From Welwitschia mirabilis (taxonomy: Eukaryota > Gnetophyta > Gnetopsida > Welwitschiales), in assembly GCA_051453625.1 (NCBI GenBank), contig JBOZIK010000001.1:114154482-114218481 (forward strand): a stretch of 64,000 nt of DNA, in the 5' to 3' direction. Made by a program: the position numbers and the translations under genes. Positions 1 through 12,396 of the stretch are shown one piece after another. Within the stretch, counting starts at the first letter, position 1. Every line of letters begins with the position of its first letter. The notes under the pieces were generated by a model. That model was not told the DNA's origin and ran no database searches. It saw only the letters and a program-made list of their open reading frames with translations.

Positions 1-110
1 CGACATTCGGATCACTCCGTCTATACTAGCGTGTTGTATTTTGCATCTTAATTATAATTAATAGGATTGAATTTGAATGTGAACTATTGCACAAATACAC
101 ACCGCAACAA

Positions 111-250
111 TGGTCGACCTCTGATCGAAGCTGGTCAACCCCTTCTCTGGTCGACCCCTATGCTTGATCAATTGACCCCATCATGAAAATGTAATATGTG
201 AAGAAGTCTTTAGGTAGTCAACCCCATAACAATGGGTAGTCAATGCCCTA
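111..250. repeat. Degenerate minisatellite with TGGTCGACCC-like core
   Basis: Variants of a tggtcgaccc core recur at 111, 132, 148 and 165, with weaker forms (ggtagtcaacccc, gggtagtcaatgccc) near 214 and 234. Spacing is 16-21 bp at first and then looser. Some copies keep CpG while others read tggtcaacc or tgatcaattgacc, as expected from transition decay of one ancestral unit. The tract is clearly less AT-rich than its surroundings. No coding frame is supported. Confidence 0.5.
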
Positions 251-1020
251 TTAAAAAATTGCACTTATAACTACAATAGTTGATCAATTGTCTAAGTGAT
301 TTTTGTTTTTTTTCTTTTTCTTCTTTGTATGCCCAAGCATCCAAACACTTTTTAGACCTTATAAAAAAATATAAATATTAGATTTAGTTTATCTAAAATT
401 TAGTTTATAAGCAACTGACAATCAAAACATGCAACACTAACAACCTAATTAATGCTTCTTAGATGCTCAACATTTTAACACATGTTGATCTTTTAGAAGC
501 ATAATGATTGAATAGCTATAGTCTCTCTTATAATTTTATCTACAAAATATTTAAGCTATGGTTTTATAATATAAAATATAAATTGTAATTATTAGGTTAT
601 ACAAAATTTATGAGGAAAAATAAGATTCTTTAATAAGAACATAAGTGTTTCCTTCTTTCTTTGTTTTCTAGGAAAATCCCATTTATTCTCTATTTAAATG
701 TTTTGCCTAATCTATTGTTAACATGTAAAAATTAACATTCATATCAAGTACTTTAGGCTAGTCTATCATAAGTGAAGATATTAATTCAACCATTTTAATC
801 ATAAAAATATGTCTTCTATTCTTGTTTATGCAATGCATAATTTTGTTCTTTTCTTCATAATGTTTTTAGATCTTTAGCCATGTTTTAGATTACATGCCTA
901 AAGGTGGATCCAAACTCTACATAAAACGATGGTGGTAATGGAAAGAACTAGCAGCATCACCAGTTGGTGGAGGACTCTTGCTCCAAAGGCCATGTGTTGG
1001 ATCCTTCATAATAATTTCCA
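251..1020. other. AT-rich spacer, no recognised feature
   Basis: I see no coding frame or RNA gene here. Around 712-738 a short stretch (gttaacatgtaaaaattaac) also occurs in the gypsy LTR segments near 28,390 and 30,265, so part of this spacer may be an old LTR fragment. Confidence 0.4.
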
Positions 1021-1022
1021 AT

Positions 1023-1193
1023 AAATACTACAAGATAAAGATTCTAATTAATCCATCAAATGCCACAAGTTAAAGATTCTGAACATTTCACAAACCCTAT
1101 AAATGAATATTTAACCACTTCATAAAATGCTATAAGACAAAGATTCCAACTACTCCATTAAATGCTATAAGAAAAAATCTCAATAATCCCACC
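1023..1193. repeat. Minisatellite, about five diverged 33-35 bp units
   Basis: Units start at about 1023, 1058, 1092, 1125 and 1160. The shared core is aaatgctataagacaaagat followed by a short AT-rich tail ending in atcca or ctcca. Unit three is the most diverged. Units differ mostly by transitions. No coding potential is visible. Confidence 0.65.
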
Positions 1194-2355
1194 CCTAGCC
1201 TTTATTAAAAAATGGGTTAAGAGCCTCATTTGTATTCATTATATAGTGAACAAAATAATCATTCTTGGAGAAAGGACTCTTCTAACATGTTTTTCTAATT
1301 TCTCTCCTCTAGTAATGGGATAGCCTTGAGGCTATGTTGATGATTTTATTCCAAGCTTAAGTTTTTATTTATTGATGTGCTGTATAGTTTCTCTTTTATA
1401 ATAAAGATAGTAGTTTTCATATCTTAATTTTTAGTTGTAAGTTAATTCATCCCTTAACTACTTGATACAAATCTACATTTTTGCTAAGTTATTTATATTT
1501 CCAAGTGAATCCTTCATGTCCACATTATAGTTCATAGTTTGATTTTTTTAAATGATTCTTAGGATATATTTCTTACTTACCATGCTTATGAATAAACTAT
1601 GATGGACCAAAGTGACAAAAGGATCTCACCACTACTCATGTGGCAAATGAAATAATGTGATTCAAGATACAATGAACTCAGCATATTTTGGGATTTAAAG
1701 GAAAGCTGCAACATATCTTTGAATGGAATTTTCTCATTTTGTTGAAAAATTTGAGTTAGTCTTTGAGTGTTATGTCCATTTCGAGCTCTTATTTATTGAA
1801 TTTATTCTTTATTTTCATTCTTAACTTGAAGTTTTTATTAAATATTTTTGTTAGTTTAGAAGTGCATTACTTTACTATTTTGTCTTGTATCCCTAAGAAG
1901 AGAATGACACAAGGTTCTTTCTAGAACAAAAGGTTTAGTGTTTATCTGTAAAGCTATCATCAAACATTTATCCATATAGTATTTCAAAATTTCATCTTCA
2001 ACCCTTTTAAATTAAGTAATTTTATTGCCTACAAAATAATGATGTTTTGGATGGGATTTTTTGTCTTCCACTCACATGAACTTTGTAAACTTTTCTAAGA
2101 ATATTAATTTAACTAATATAAGTTACTTCATATATCATAACTTCACATTAATTCTTATGCTAGGAGGTTATTACTTTTGTATATTAATTATCTAAATTTT
2201 ATCCTACCTCTTTCATTGAAATCATTTTATCCTTAATTCTATTTTTTCATGTTTATAACATTTTATTAAGTTGATATTCAAGTTATTTATTTGTATGCTT
2301 TAAGAATTATAAACTCAAACATTCCTGCCCCCACCTCTTAATGATAGTATGTTTG

Positions 2356-2409
2356 AATTTTGAGGGAAAAAACACATTTTCCTCTATGTAATTTTTTTCC
2401 CTCAAAATT
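2356..2409. repeat. Perfect 17-bp inverted repeat (hairpin)
   Basis: Left arm 2356-2372 (aattttgagggaaaaaa) is perfectly complementary to right arm 2393-2409 with a 20-nt loop. The stem is partly homopolymeric but has a gaggg/ccctc centre. It could be a MITE core, a foldback from a replication error, or chance favoured by base composition. Confidence 0.6.
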
Positions 2410-2956
2410 ATGATTTTAAAAATCTTTTAGAGCTATAGATATTAATAATATCAATATTGAGATGTCCAACCTTTGGATACTCACTAGGTTCAAACATTAA
2501 GGCATCTCTCCTAGTTTTACTAGGGTCAGATGATAGGAAAATGAAGTAAAATCTTTTACTTTTCTTCCTTCTTTAAGATAAAATCCTTGACTATAGGAAA
2601 AACTTATTTATTTAAATTTAATTATTTCTCCTAGAAAGTCTTTTACTTCTTATGAAATTGATAAGAAAGACATTATCGTATATCCCATTTATCTTGGTCA
2701 TGCATTCCTCAGGCATTTTTTAAGCTATAAGCATTGTAATAAGGATATTTTTCAACACCTCATTACAATTATTATTAAGAACCTTTATTTAAGCCATAGT
2801 GCATACATTGATGCTTTAGAATTTATTATTAGGAGATTTACAAGGCTTAAATGCATATGGACGTTCTACTTTTATTCTCATAAATTTTATGAAATAAGTT
2901 AGAAAATTCACTATCTTTTGTGTAATGAAATATCTTAAGAAGTATAAACTCTAAGC

Positions 2957-2966
2957 NNNNNNNNNN
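2957..2966. other. Assembly gap (10 N)
   Basis: Ten undetermined bases, the only gap in the window of this short length. Confidence 0.99.
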
Positions 2967-5639
2967 TAGTTTTCATCTTCAAAAAAGTATTTCATTACCA
3001 CTTTTATAGAAACTTGTCATTAAAAAAAAAGGTCATTGTTTCTAAAATGCCCATTTTTCATCTCTGATGAATCTTTTCTAAGTGAAACAGAAAGAAAGAA
3101 AAATAAAATAGAAAGAAAATAGTTATTATAACCTCAAGCTAAGATAAACAATTTTACCTTAATCTCTATAATTGAATGTAATCCTCCAAGTTAGCTTACG
3201 AATGCTAACTATTCTTTTATATTAGTAAAATGCTTATTTTTTATAGTTTCATACTAAGGGAGACTTTTGCTTTAGACATTGAAGGACTTCATGTTAATCC
3301 ATTGCTACCACAAATCTTTAGAGCTCTTTAACATTTCTATATTTATCACATGTGAATGATTCATATTAAGGATGAAATCCTATTTTCTCTATAAAGTTAG
3401 AAATGTTCTAAATATAAACTATAGTTTTTTCAATTATTTAATTTATTCTAGTTATGAATTTTCATTCTTAAAATACTCTTATTATGTCTTTCTCATAATT
3501 GTCAAGTTATCATCACTCTCTATATAGTTATCCTTCACTTTCAACCATATAAATCTTTTAATTTGTATTTAAGATTTAACACTAAACTTTAGTTATTATG
3601 CAATTGGTAACTAAATGTAGGGTTATTTCCTTATTGGTTTAACATGGTGAACATTCATTAAAAAATGAGAATTTTTATTTTTTAAAATTATTTTGAATCA
3701 AAATAAAGTTTTATCTTAGGATCCAAAGAAATGTTTTAATTTTGCTTAGTAATAAAACATTCCAAATTCTAACCAAATTGCTATTGTCATTAAATTTTCT
3801 TATTAGGATATTATTGCTCATCAAAATACCCTTAGTCTCCTATTTTAGGTTACTAGTGTTAAAGATTATTTTCTACATTTGGATGATTAAGTCAATAAAT
3901 TTCTTTAAATTTTTTTCCTTAATCAAGATGTATTGTAAATATTTTCATGACATAGTATTATAAGATTTTGGAATGTCCAAGTTAAGGATCATTATTTATC
4001 GATTAACATTAACTACGATTGAGGATTTCATGGTTTATAATGTTGTCCTTTCATTAAAAAAAAAATGCTTTTTAAATGAAGTAAGATATTATTCTAATAA
4101 TAATTACCTTCGAAAGTAATTTTGTGAAAAGTATCATAAAGGATAATAAATTTGAATTCTTTGATTTTAATATTTAATGAATATGATTTTAGTGTTATTT
4201 TATTCCTAGAGGATTTTTCTTAGATGGTCATCCCGTACTATTCATGATCTTTTGTTCCATCATATTTGAAGATTTATATGTTCCATCCATTAATTATTGA
4301 TAAATTATTATTTCTTATTAATTTAAGGGATTCTCATGCTTTAATTTTATTGATTATCTTTATGAGTTATTCACTTCCCCTTATTTAGCTTTGGTAAATT
4401 TTGAAGGGGGTAATTCCTACCTTATTTTTATACTACATAAGCATTAAGGAGTTCTAGTAATTATCTCTTAATATCAGTATGATCAATAAGAATTTCTTTT
4501 TGAACTTTACTTAACCTTATTTTTTTTATGTATCCTTATTTATTGTAAATTTTCAAAGAATAACTTAAGTGTTTATCTTCGTCCTTAAGTTCTTAAACTT
4601 TGTCATTTTGTGTGTAATATTATTATATTAGTTTCTTTAGCTGTTTATGATCTATTAAGATTGTAATTTATTCAACACGATTCTCATTCTTCTTTGGACT
4701 AAATCTTATCTAATTATTTTTAAAATTGAATTGTATATGCTTTCTTATATAGATTATTATATAATCACTATCACTAAAAATATTGCTTTGCTAATCCTTA
4801 CTGATGCTTGATTCTAGTTTTTTGTTTGTTATAGGAAGTGTGGATTTTAAGTCTTATTTCACTTCTATTAAAACTTACATATAACATGCAAATTGATGTG
4901 ATTGCTATTAGCTTTATTTGATAATTTTATTTGATTTGATCTTAAAATAATAAATCAATAGCAATAGTAATTACAAGATTAATAAAATATTTATGTATTT
5001 AAGTATGATTTTATTAATGAAATAAAAATTAATTTAATCATTAATTAATCTTTTGGTCCTCCTTTCTTTTATTACACTCTCTCAATCTTATTCTATGCAT
5101 TATAGTCTTTCAAATTTAAAAATTGGACATTAAATCTTAAATCTTGTAATAATTTATAGGGAAAAGATTAGTTACCTAGCCTTAATAGTTATTGCTAATT
5201 TATTATACCTTTTTTAGGCACTTTCGTAAGAACCATATTCTCCTTACACTAACTTCATTGTTTCCATAGAGCATTTTTAATAGCCTTAATTATTACAACA
5301 GAACATTCTAAGTAGTTGTAACTTTAAATCTTACATAACTCTTTGAGATCTTTCATAACAATGAAAGAATTATTGAATTTTTTATACCTACATATTTTGA
5401 AATAATAAATCTACTAAAGTGGAGGTTCGAGCTCTATTAGGGTTTAGTGGATCTGGAGTGTAGAAGGAATCTAGGGCTTGGAAGACTTTGGATCAATAGG
5501 GGCAGTTTTGATTCCTGGACACTATGGCATGTAAGGGGCAATTTCAGCAACCAAATAGACTCTCTTCGAGTAAGTTGTGACATCTTATTGATTTCTCTAC
5601 ATTGATTCATTTTAGGGTTTAAAGAGGGGCTTTTTCCTC

Positions 5640-6050
5640 AAAATGGAGAAGACTTAGTTCTATAAGGAAGGAAAAACCCTAGTCTTAGATATTGATGAAG
5701 GTGTTTGCTCTAAGATTGAGAAGAAACTCCAATATAGTTTAATCAGTAAGTTCATTTCATCTGGCCCAAGACCTAGACTTGATCATATCAGAGAATGGAT
5801 AACAACTAAATGGACGAAGTTCAGTAAAGTTGAAGTTATTACTATACCAGAAGGATCAATGCTTTTTCAGTTAGACAAGGAACAAGATTGGATGAGATCA
5901 TCATGAGAGGATCTTGGTTCTTTAGGATAAGGGAACTTGTTCTAGCCAAATGGACACCAAGGGCATAATCGAATCCAAACCTATTTAGGAAATTGCCCGT
6001 ATGAATTCACATTCACAAGTTCTCATTGAAGTTTTAAGATGAATGTCTCT
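5640..6050 (+). pseudogene. LINE ORF1-like relic with DUF4283-type domain
   Basis: The plus strand reads as a decayed DUF4283-like domain, the N-terminal nucleic-acid-associated module common in plant LINE ORF1 and related zinc-knuckle proteins. Visible stretches are VCSKIEKKLQYSLISKFI, then IREWITTKWTKFSKVEVITI, then GSMLFQLDKEQDWMR, and after a frameshift RGSWFFRIRELVLAKWTP. This follows the family order: a globular start, W...G.V.V, F.F....D, GGPW.F, LVL.KW.P. Stops and frameshifts interrupt it. The preceding 5410-5640 looks like leader sequence. No zinc knuckle or ORF2 follows, because a repeat tract begins at 6095. Family-level recognition is from pattern memory only. Confidence 0.55.
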
Positions 6051-6094
6051 TAAGAAAAATCGAATCCTAGTTTGGTGAACTAATTAAGCTTTCT

Positions 6095-6480
6095 CATTTA
6101 GTGTTAGGTAGAAAAATAGCCAATAAGGTTAGGTAGAATATTTATCATTTAGTGTTAGATAGATACCATTATGTCATGTAACATTTGATGGAGATTGTCT
6201 TGTAGCATTAGATAGATAAGATTCTATCCTCTAGCATTTGGTAGAATCTTCAACATTTAGCATTTAATGGAAGTTATCATGTAGCATTTTATGGAGAGTT
6301 TCATTTAGTGTTAAGTGGAATCTTCATTATGATGAGTCTAACATGTAACCTTTGGAGCTATATTTCTCTACCAACTAGTGCTATTACCACATGTCTCTAA
6401 TGCCACCTCCACATGCCTCTACTACATCTCTGCTAATACTAGTACTACATATCACCACTTCATGTCTCTATTATCACTAT
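6095..6480. repeat. Two adjoining degenerate short-unit repeat tracts
   Basis: From 6095 to about 6330 a motif like catttagtgttagatagata recurs (starts near 6095, 6146, 6181, 6204, 6235, 6259, 6283, 6302), drifting to agcatttaatgg. From about 6370 to 6480 a second family of ccacatgcctctaatgcc-like units follows. Unit length varies from about 20 to 35 bp. The tract starts directly after the LINE ORF1 relic, so it could be an internal or 3' LINE repeat or an independent minisatellite. Confidence 0.5.
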
Positions 6481-8590
6481 TTGTTTTATGTAAAATTGTG
6501 TCCATCTTTCACCATGTGTTCCAAAGTGTAGCTAAAGATCTATAATTATCATAGAGAAAAACATAATATTAAATTTTATTTTAAAAATAATAGAAGACAT
6601 ATTTTATGATTAAAACAATTAAATAAATGTCTGTGTACAATAACTTGGTCTGAAACACTTGATATAAACATCAATTTTCACATGTTAATAATTTACATCA
6701 TAACTAGTTAACTTCTTAATGGCTAGATCCTTATCTTATCTAGAAAGTATATCTTAATGACTTTATTGAGATCCCTAAATTAAACTCTTATAAAATGTTA
6801 AAAGTAAATGGATAATGGTTGAATCCATACTAATTACCTAATGATTGGCATTATACTATGATATAATTAAATAAGTTAACCTGGATGATCCTCTTTACTA
6901 AGAGATGAGTCTTCCTTTTTCCATTTTCTAATTGATCTCTTATCTAGATTCCTTGGTTGAGTCATCTTACTACTTGATCATTTATCAACTTGACTTTATG
7001 AGAAATTCACTAGATTTTTTTTTCATAAAAGTAATTCTTTACTTTGAGTATTTACGATAATAAAAATTGGATTTCAGCCAATATAAGACATTTCCATGTT
7101 TATGAACTTTGATGTCTATGTAAATTTTATTTATGTATTAATTATGTTAAATCTAATACTTGATTTTATTTTGTATTTTATTAATTTTTGATTCCAATGA
7201 TCAATTAATGTTTAAGAATGGGTAATCTAAGTCAATTGATGAAATAAAATTTTAAATTTAAGAGAAAGATGTATGTATCAACACAAATCTCATAAATTTT
7301 ATGATGTGGTAATGCAAGCATATCATGGTAAATTTTCCCAAGAGGAGTCTATAGGAGTATGATCTGATAGCTGTGAAACTACAACAAAGAGTTAGTTAGC
7401 CATGACTTAGATTTTTATCGTGAGTTCTTATTCTCTTGGTAGTAGTTGCACTCACTTCATCATGATGAATGTTGTTATTCAACACTTATTAATTTAATTT
7501 TATATAACTCTAAATCCATGACTTCATAAGAATGTCATACATATTGATCATTGAATGATGTATTAATAAGGTTTCAATGCTATTATAACTAATGATTGGA
7601 TTGATTATGGATTTGATACTACACTATTACTTTGCAAAATAAAATCAAACATTGTTGTAATTATTACCTTTATTGCATGATTCTCTATGTTGTTTAGCAC
7701 TGAACTATGCATCTTTAATATCAGGAATATTTATGATGTATATTAATGAATCTTTTTTAGTTGGCATTTATGATAAAGTAGTTAATTTTTTTCATATTCA
7801 TTTGCATACATTTTTCATTTTAGAATTTTTAAAATATTGATTTTAATGATCTCAAAGTCATTTCTGCATTACTGTTATCTTTCATAGGATAAACATGATT
7901 TCTTAGTTTACTAGTTATATTTAGTATTTGTATCATTAATCTATTAACATACATTTAATCCTAATGATTACTTTTACCATTTACTATTCACTTCATATTT
8001 TTATGCCTCAACCCATGAAAAGTTTCCTTAATAGCTTACATCCTTGGCCAATTTTCTTGAACATTGTGCTTTAATGAGTGTCCACCCTTATGTCCTTTAC
8101 TTTGAATGAATTCTTAATTATTTGATAACCTTGATCTAATCTCTATCTTAGTCCAATTATTTATTATGAATCTTTAACTTATGAATTAATACTTTTGACC
8201 TCTTCTAAGTCATATTTTTCATTATTTCTAAGGTTTTAAAGAATTTTAATAAATCCTTAAGATTTAATACCTAATTTATCAGGTTATCTAACCTTTGTCT
8301 TTTCATTTTACTAAGCTTAGTAAGGTTCTCCATTCCTATCATCTAAATATTATACTAGACAATGAATTTTAAGCACTTTATGTGAATTTTTTTCTTTGAC
8401 TTCAAGTCCTTGATACCTTTTCAAATCTTTGTGAATCATTATTTAATATTTAGGGGTCCTTATCCTCTATTTACTTACTTAAAAGGAAGTCATCCATGTG
8501 GTTGTCAATATAAAGCTAAAAAGATGACTATATTTTAATGTCATCTTTAAATTAACTTTGAAAAAAAATATAGGCCATCTAAATTTTACA
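6481..8590. other. AT-rich spacer, no recognised feature
   Basis: Dense stops on both strands. I could not support any gene, RNA or repeat here. Confidence 0.45.
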
Positions 8591-8599
8591 TTCGAAGAA

Positions 8600-8810
8600 G
8601 GTTATAATAGGGCCTTCATTCAGATCACGTCTTAGATGACTATAATAAGCTCATGATTAAGCCTTTTTTATTCCATGTTTTTGGCTATTTTCCATCATTC
8701 CAATTGCTATCTGATCCCCAACCCTACTGGTACTTGGTCTTATTTTTTTACTCCAAAATTAAATTTTTAGTATTCTATAGAAATGAGATGTGTTTTCTAT
8801 TCTAAGATTA
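8600..8810 (+). pseudogene. Possible LINE endonuclease/RT linker scrap
   Basis: One frame gives GLHSDHVL followed by KPFLFHVFGYFPSFQLL and a W at the expected distance. Plant L1-like ORF2 proteins end their endonuclease domain with an SDH motif, followed by a PF.F..mW..hp.F linker. Only about 50 residues match in style and there is no flanking support, so this is tentative. It might belong to the same LINE as the fragment after the gap at 10,914. Confidence 0.25.
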
Positions 8811-9379
8811 TTTCTACTTATTTCTTATGTTTTAGATTCTCTTGAAATGAAATTTTCACATAGTGCTAATTTTTCATTACCATCGTCTTAGTTCAAGTGG
8901 TTCATGATTTCATAAAATATTTTATGAGATATTAGTAATTTTATTTTAAAACCCTTAGAAACTAGGATTCTCAGGTTATATTCAATTTTTCCTCTTATTT
9001 CATGGTAAATTTATGTAAACTTATACTCAAAATAACTAGATTAATGTGTTCTATCTTTCTACCATCCCATAATTTTCATTTGTATCATTACTTTTACATG
9101 ATTAATACAAATTTCTATCTTTTTCATTTATTTTTAAAATGTCTCTTTTTCCTCCTTTTCTTTCCTATTTTTCACATAATTTAGGATGGAGTTGTTTACT
9201 TAGTGAAAAGTAGGAGTATATTTCATGATTTTTGACAAAACTTTACAACTTTAGATGGCATTTTTTTTAATTTTATGGCTTATTTTGATATAATTATATA
9301 AGACAATTTTATGGAATATCTTTTTAGTGGTATTTTCATCACATGTATTTTTTCGAATAGGTTATGAACATGTGCTTAA

Positions 9380-10470
9380 GCTAGACAAGTTGCTAAGGAT
9401 AAGATAACTTTTTAGGATGAGTCTTACTTACCTTCTCATCCTAGAAACAAGGAGTGGGAGAGAACTCAATTTAATAGAGTTAGAGTAGAGGCTATTATCC
9501 ATATAACAGTTAAACCAAAGAGGAAATTTGAGGATTCATGTAAAGTCCAAACTAAAAGATAGGTCAGCATGTCACCTAGCTTTAAAGAAGATAGGCTTTG
9601 AATGCCTATGGATCATATTATACTAAAGAAATTCATGAGTTCTATGATACTATGCACATTAAGGTTTAGCATGGAGACCTTGGAAATTCTATTAACATCA
9701 TGAAAGTTATCATTAGTGGAAACATATGACATGTATATCTTGCTTGGATACATCTATCAGATTAGTGGGTTGAATGGTGTAGGAACCACCCACACTTGTA
9801 CATTTATAGGTAACTAATGGACTTATTATTCACTTATTAACATTTTACAAAATGCTACAAAAGACCCATATGGAGTTCTTATTACATACTTATCTTTATC
9901 ATATAGAGTACTTAATATTACTTTAATACATAACATTAGCTCATCATTACATGATAATATCACATAATCTCACACCTCTGTATCTTAATTGAATTTTTAG
10001 AAGATGAGTAAATGAACTTATTATTATTTATTTGGAGGGGATTATGAGCCATGATAAAAACTAGATCTACATGGACATTAAGATTTTCATGCCTATTTTC
10101 AGATAGTTTCAAGTATAACATGCCAAGACCAAATAGCATATAGGCTTATAATAATTTGTAGACTATGGCTAGGTACCCTATATACATGGGCATCTAGATC
10201 CTTAGAGACCCTATGAGGAGTGTTATTAGAGGAGCTACCATTAAGTAGATATAGGATCTACTTACAGGTGTATAATAGAGAGTAAGAAATAAATTTAACT
10301 AGAGGATGGATAGCTTTAAGTAAAGGGTAATGGCTCTTGAATACAGGATGGTGCAAATTAAGTGGAATGTTATCATAGATCTTTTTGAGGAGATTAGGAC
10401 TCAGCATGCTAAGATCACTAGGGCTATTTATGAGCATATGAGTTCCTTCTTTGTAATGAATGAGAAGTAA
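9380..10470 (+). pseudogene. Decayed ORF, possibly plant-transposon-protein-like
   Basis: Plus-strand reading gives charged, protein-like stretches separated by stops. Near 9420-9560 there is KEWERTQFNRVRVEAII, then near 9630-9720 YTKEIHEFYDTMHIKV and NSINIMKVIISGN, and near 10,330-10,465 MALEYRMVQIKWNVIIDL and FEEIRTQHAKITRAIYEH. The EFY-type segment recalls the plant transposon accessory proteins that carry a VREFYANL-like motif, often found inside large gypsy elements, and the last segment looks coiled-coil-like. The match is weak and the function unknown. A decayed retroelement ORF is the most I would claim. Confidence 0.28.
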
Positions 10471-10738
10471 GTATCATTACTACCATTATCTTTGCTAAAT
10501 ATTGATGTATCCTTTAGGATATCTTCCCCTCATTGATGATAGCTGTAGTGGCATCTAGCCATTATTGTATAGAGATATTTGATTTTTATACTTAAAAATA
10601 AATTTTTCATGATTTATACATATATGTTTTTATTTATGATTTATGTATCATTTTCCTTGAAGTTATTTTTATAATTGATAAAATTAATAATATATAATTT
10701 AGATATTATAAAGCATATACAAAATAAATATTAGAAAA

Positions 10739-10813
10739 TTCAATTAACATCAAGTAAGAAAAACAATCGATAATCTTCAATGAAAGAAGATAATTTCAAT
10801 AAGCCTTAAGATT
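10739..10813 (-). repeat. 75-bp exact inverted copy of a gap-edge sequence
   Basis: The reverse complement of 10,739-10,813 equals 36,577-36,651 exactly. Both copies stop at the edge of a 100-N gap. In a window where all other repeats have diverged, exact identity next to gaps suggests either a young high-copy repeat that broke the assembly or a scaffolding error. Confidence 0.85.
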
Positions 10814-10913
10814 NNNNNNNNNNNNNNNNNNNNNNNNNNNNNNNNNNNNNNNNNNNNNNNNNNNNNNNNNNNNNNNNNNNNNNNNNNNNNNNNNNNNNNN
10901 NNNNNNNNNNNNN
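10814..10913. other. Assembly gap (100 N)
   Basis: Exactly 100 undetermined bases, likely a placeholder of unknown true size. Confidence 0.99.
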
Positions 10914-11290
10914 TAGGTGGAAGAACAAATCTTAGTATTATTTGTAATGATATCATAACTTTACATGATATGTGGCTCTTAGGGGATACTCATCCTTTAT
11001 CTTGAAATATTATTCAAGAAATAATCAATCCCTCAAGTTTCTTACAAACTAGGGATCAAAATCTTATTTAATTTTTGTCTTTAGTTTGTAAAAATGATCT
11101 TGATTCTGATGTACCTAATGATTGGATTTGATCAAGACTAGTAATTTGCAAGCTTCTCTTGCCTAACTAGGTATATTACTTATTTACTTAAACCTTAGAA
11201 GTTAGCTAAATTATCTATTATGTGGAGTTTATCTTTTGATGGCACTTTATGAAAAAAAATAATTATAGTAGTGTGAACAGTCCAAGTTCC
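10914..11290 (+). pseudogene. LINE ORF2 C-terminal relic (post-RT region)
   Basis: Immediately after the gap the plus strand reads VGGRTNLSIICNDIITLHD then MWLLGDTHPL, and later NPSSFLQTRDQNLI. Plant LINE ORF2 proteins have, downstream of the RT, a GdG..t.fW.D.WL....PL pattern that this resembles closely, with the first W lost. VPNDWI further on fits the following segment. Several stops are present and the upstream RT would lie in or beyond the gap. Confidence 0.5.
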
Positions 11291-11631
11291 CTTTACGATT
11301 TTGGTGTTTTTATCATCTATGTCTTCTATTTGGTTTAGGCCTTTATCATTTACATTTTAACATAACTCAATGTACTTCTCTTAATACATAAGTAACTTCA
11401 TCATATTTTTTGAAATTGCAAAGATTCTTTTTAAAGTTTGAATTAGCTTAAAAGAAGTTTTTGTTGGCATTAAAATATCTATGAGGTTTTATTCTTTAGT
11501 GTGAGAATTTCTGCTTCAATTTGAATAAAAAATTCATGGAATGATGTAACAAGGTTATTTCTATTTGAAATATAGAAGCTTAGAGATATTTAATTTTTAG
11601 TAATATGTTTGAAGAATCATTTTCTATATCT
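11291..11631. other. AT-rich spacer before the duplicated block
   Basis: Nothing recognisable. The first duplicated segment may begin slightly upstream of 11,632, because its partner starts at a gap edge and cannot show the true left limit. Confidence 0.4.
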
Positions 11632-12300
11632 CTTAGGTTTAAAATTGTTTCTTTTTTTCCAATCACATTTCAAAATAGTTCTTCACTTTCTACCTATTTG
11701 ATATAAATAAAATGTGAAGAATAATTTCTTTCTTTAAAATCAAGAGCAATTCACACTCTGCTATGGAATTGGTAATGGTCTCTTCTTGTTAGCGGATCCC
11801 TTCTTTCAATGAAAAAAAAAGAGGAGGAAAAAAGAGGTTTTGATTTCAACATACTTCCTCTTCAAGCATGATGACATATTAATTGTCTTTTTAGTTGTTA
11901 TTATAATTAATTATAACCTTAATGAAAGCACTTTTCCTCCTACTATAGATCATCCCAAAAAGCATATTAAATAATGGGAGAACATTTCTTTATACATTTC
12001 ATGTTAAAGCATAATATAAAAAATGATATTAGGTAATGGAATAATGTTGCTTTATAGATCTCATGTGTACATCTCAACCCTCAACATAGTCGAAGGAAGA
12101 TTTACATGTAACATGATATTTACAAAGGATGAAAACTTTTATTATAGCAAATGTGTTTAATTTAACAATAACATACACCTGGAATATTATTTTACTAAAA
12201 ACATGAGGTAATCACATATTAAGGTGACATTTAAATTTATTAAGTGAAAGCATCTAAATGTGTAATGTGTTGAGTTCAAATCCTATGATACCTACTTAAC

Positions 12301-12396
12301 AAGACTTTTATGTTTAGTGATGTAAAATGAGTATTATATTCAAGTCATAAGACTTTTATGTTTGGTGACCTATAATGAGTATTATATTTAAGTCAT
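12301..12396. repeat. 48-bp tandem duplication inside segment R
   Basis: Units 12,301-12,348 and 12,349-12,396 begin aagacttttatgttt and end aagtcat, differing at a few sites. The partner segment has only one unit (14,219-14,266), so either this copy gained one or the other lost one after the segmental duplication. Confidence 0.85.

Larger units (their letters stand above)
1194..5400. other. AT-rich relic sequence without recognisable genes
   Basis: About 4.2 kb with dense stops in all frames. The only distinct structures I could support are the hairpin at 2356-2409 and a 10-N gap at 2957-2966. The longest open frame (73 codons at 3742-3963) is low-complexity, rich in Leu, Ile and Phe, and is what chance gives in this base composition. 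The stretch is probably TE remains too eroded to name. Confidence 0.5.

Noticed and set aside
3742-3963. 73-codon plus-strand frame as a small membrane protein
   Set aside because: Low-complexity Leu/Ile/Phe/Lys composition, no conserved motif, and similar frames are expected by chance in DNA this AT-rich.
12260-12300. tRNA T-arm-like gagttcaaatcc near 12,274 (also in copy 2 at 14,189)
   Set aside because: No box A, acceptor stem or cloverleaf could be built around it. A single box B-like string is expected by chance.
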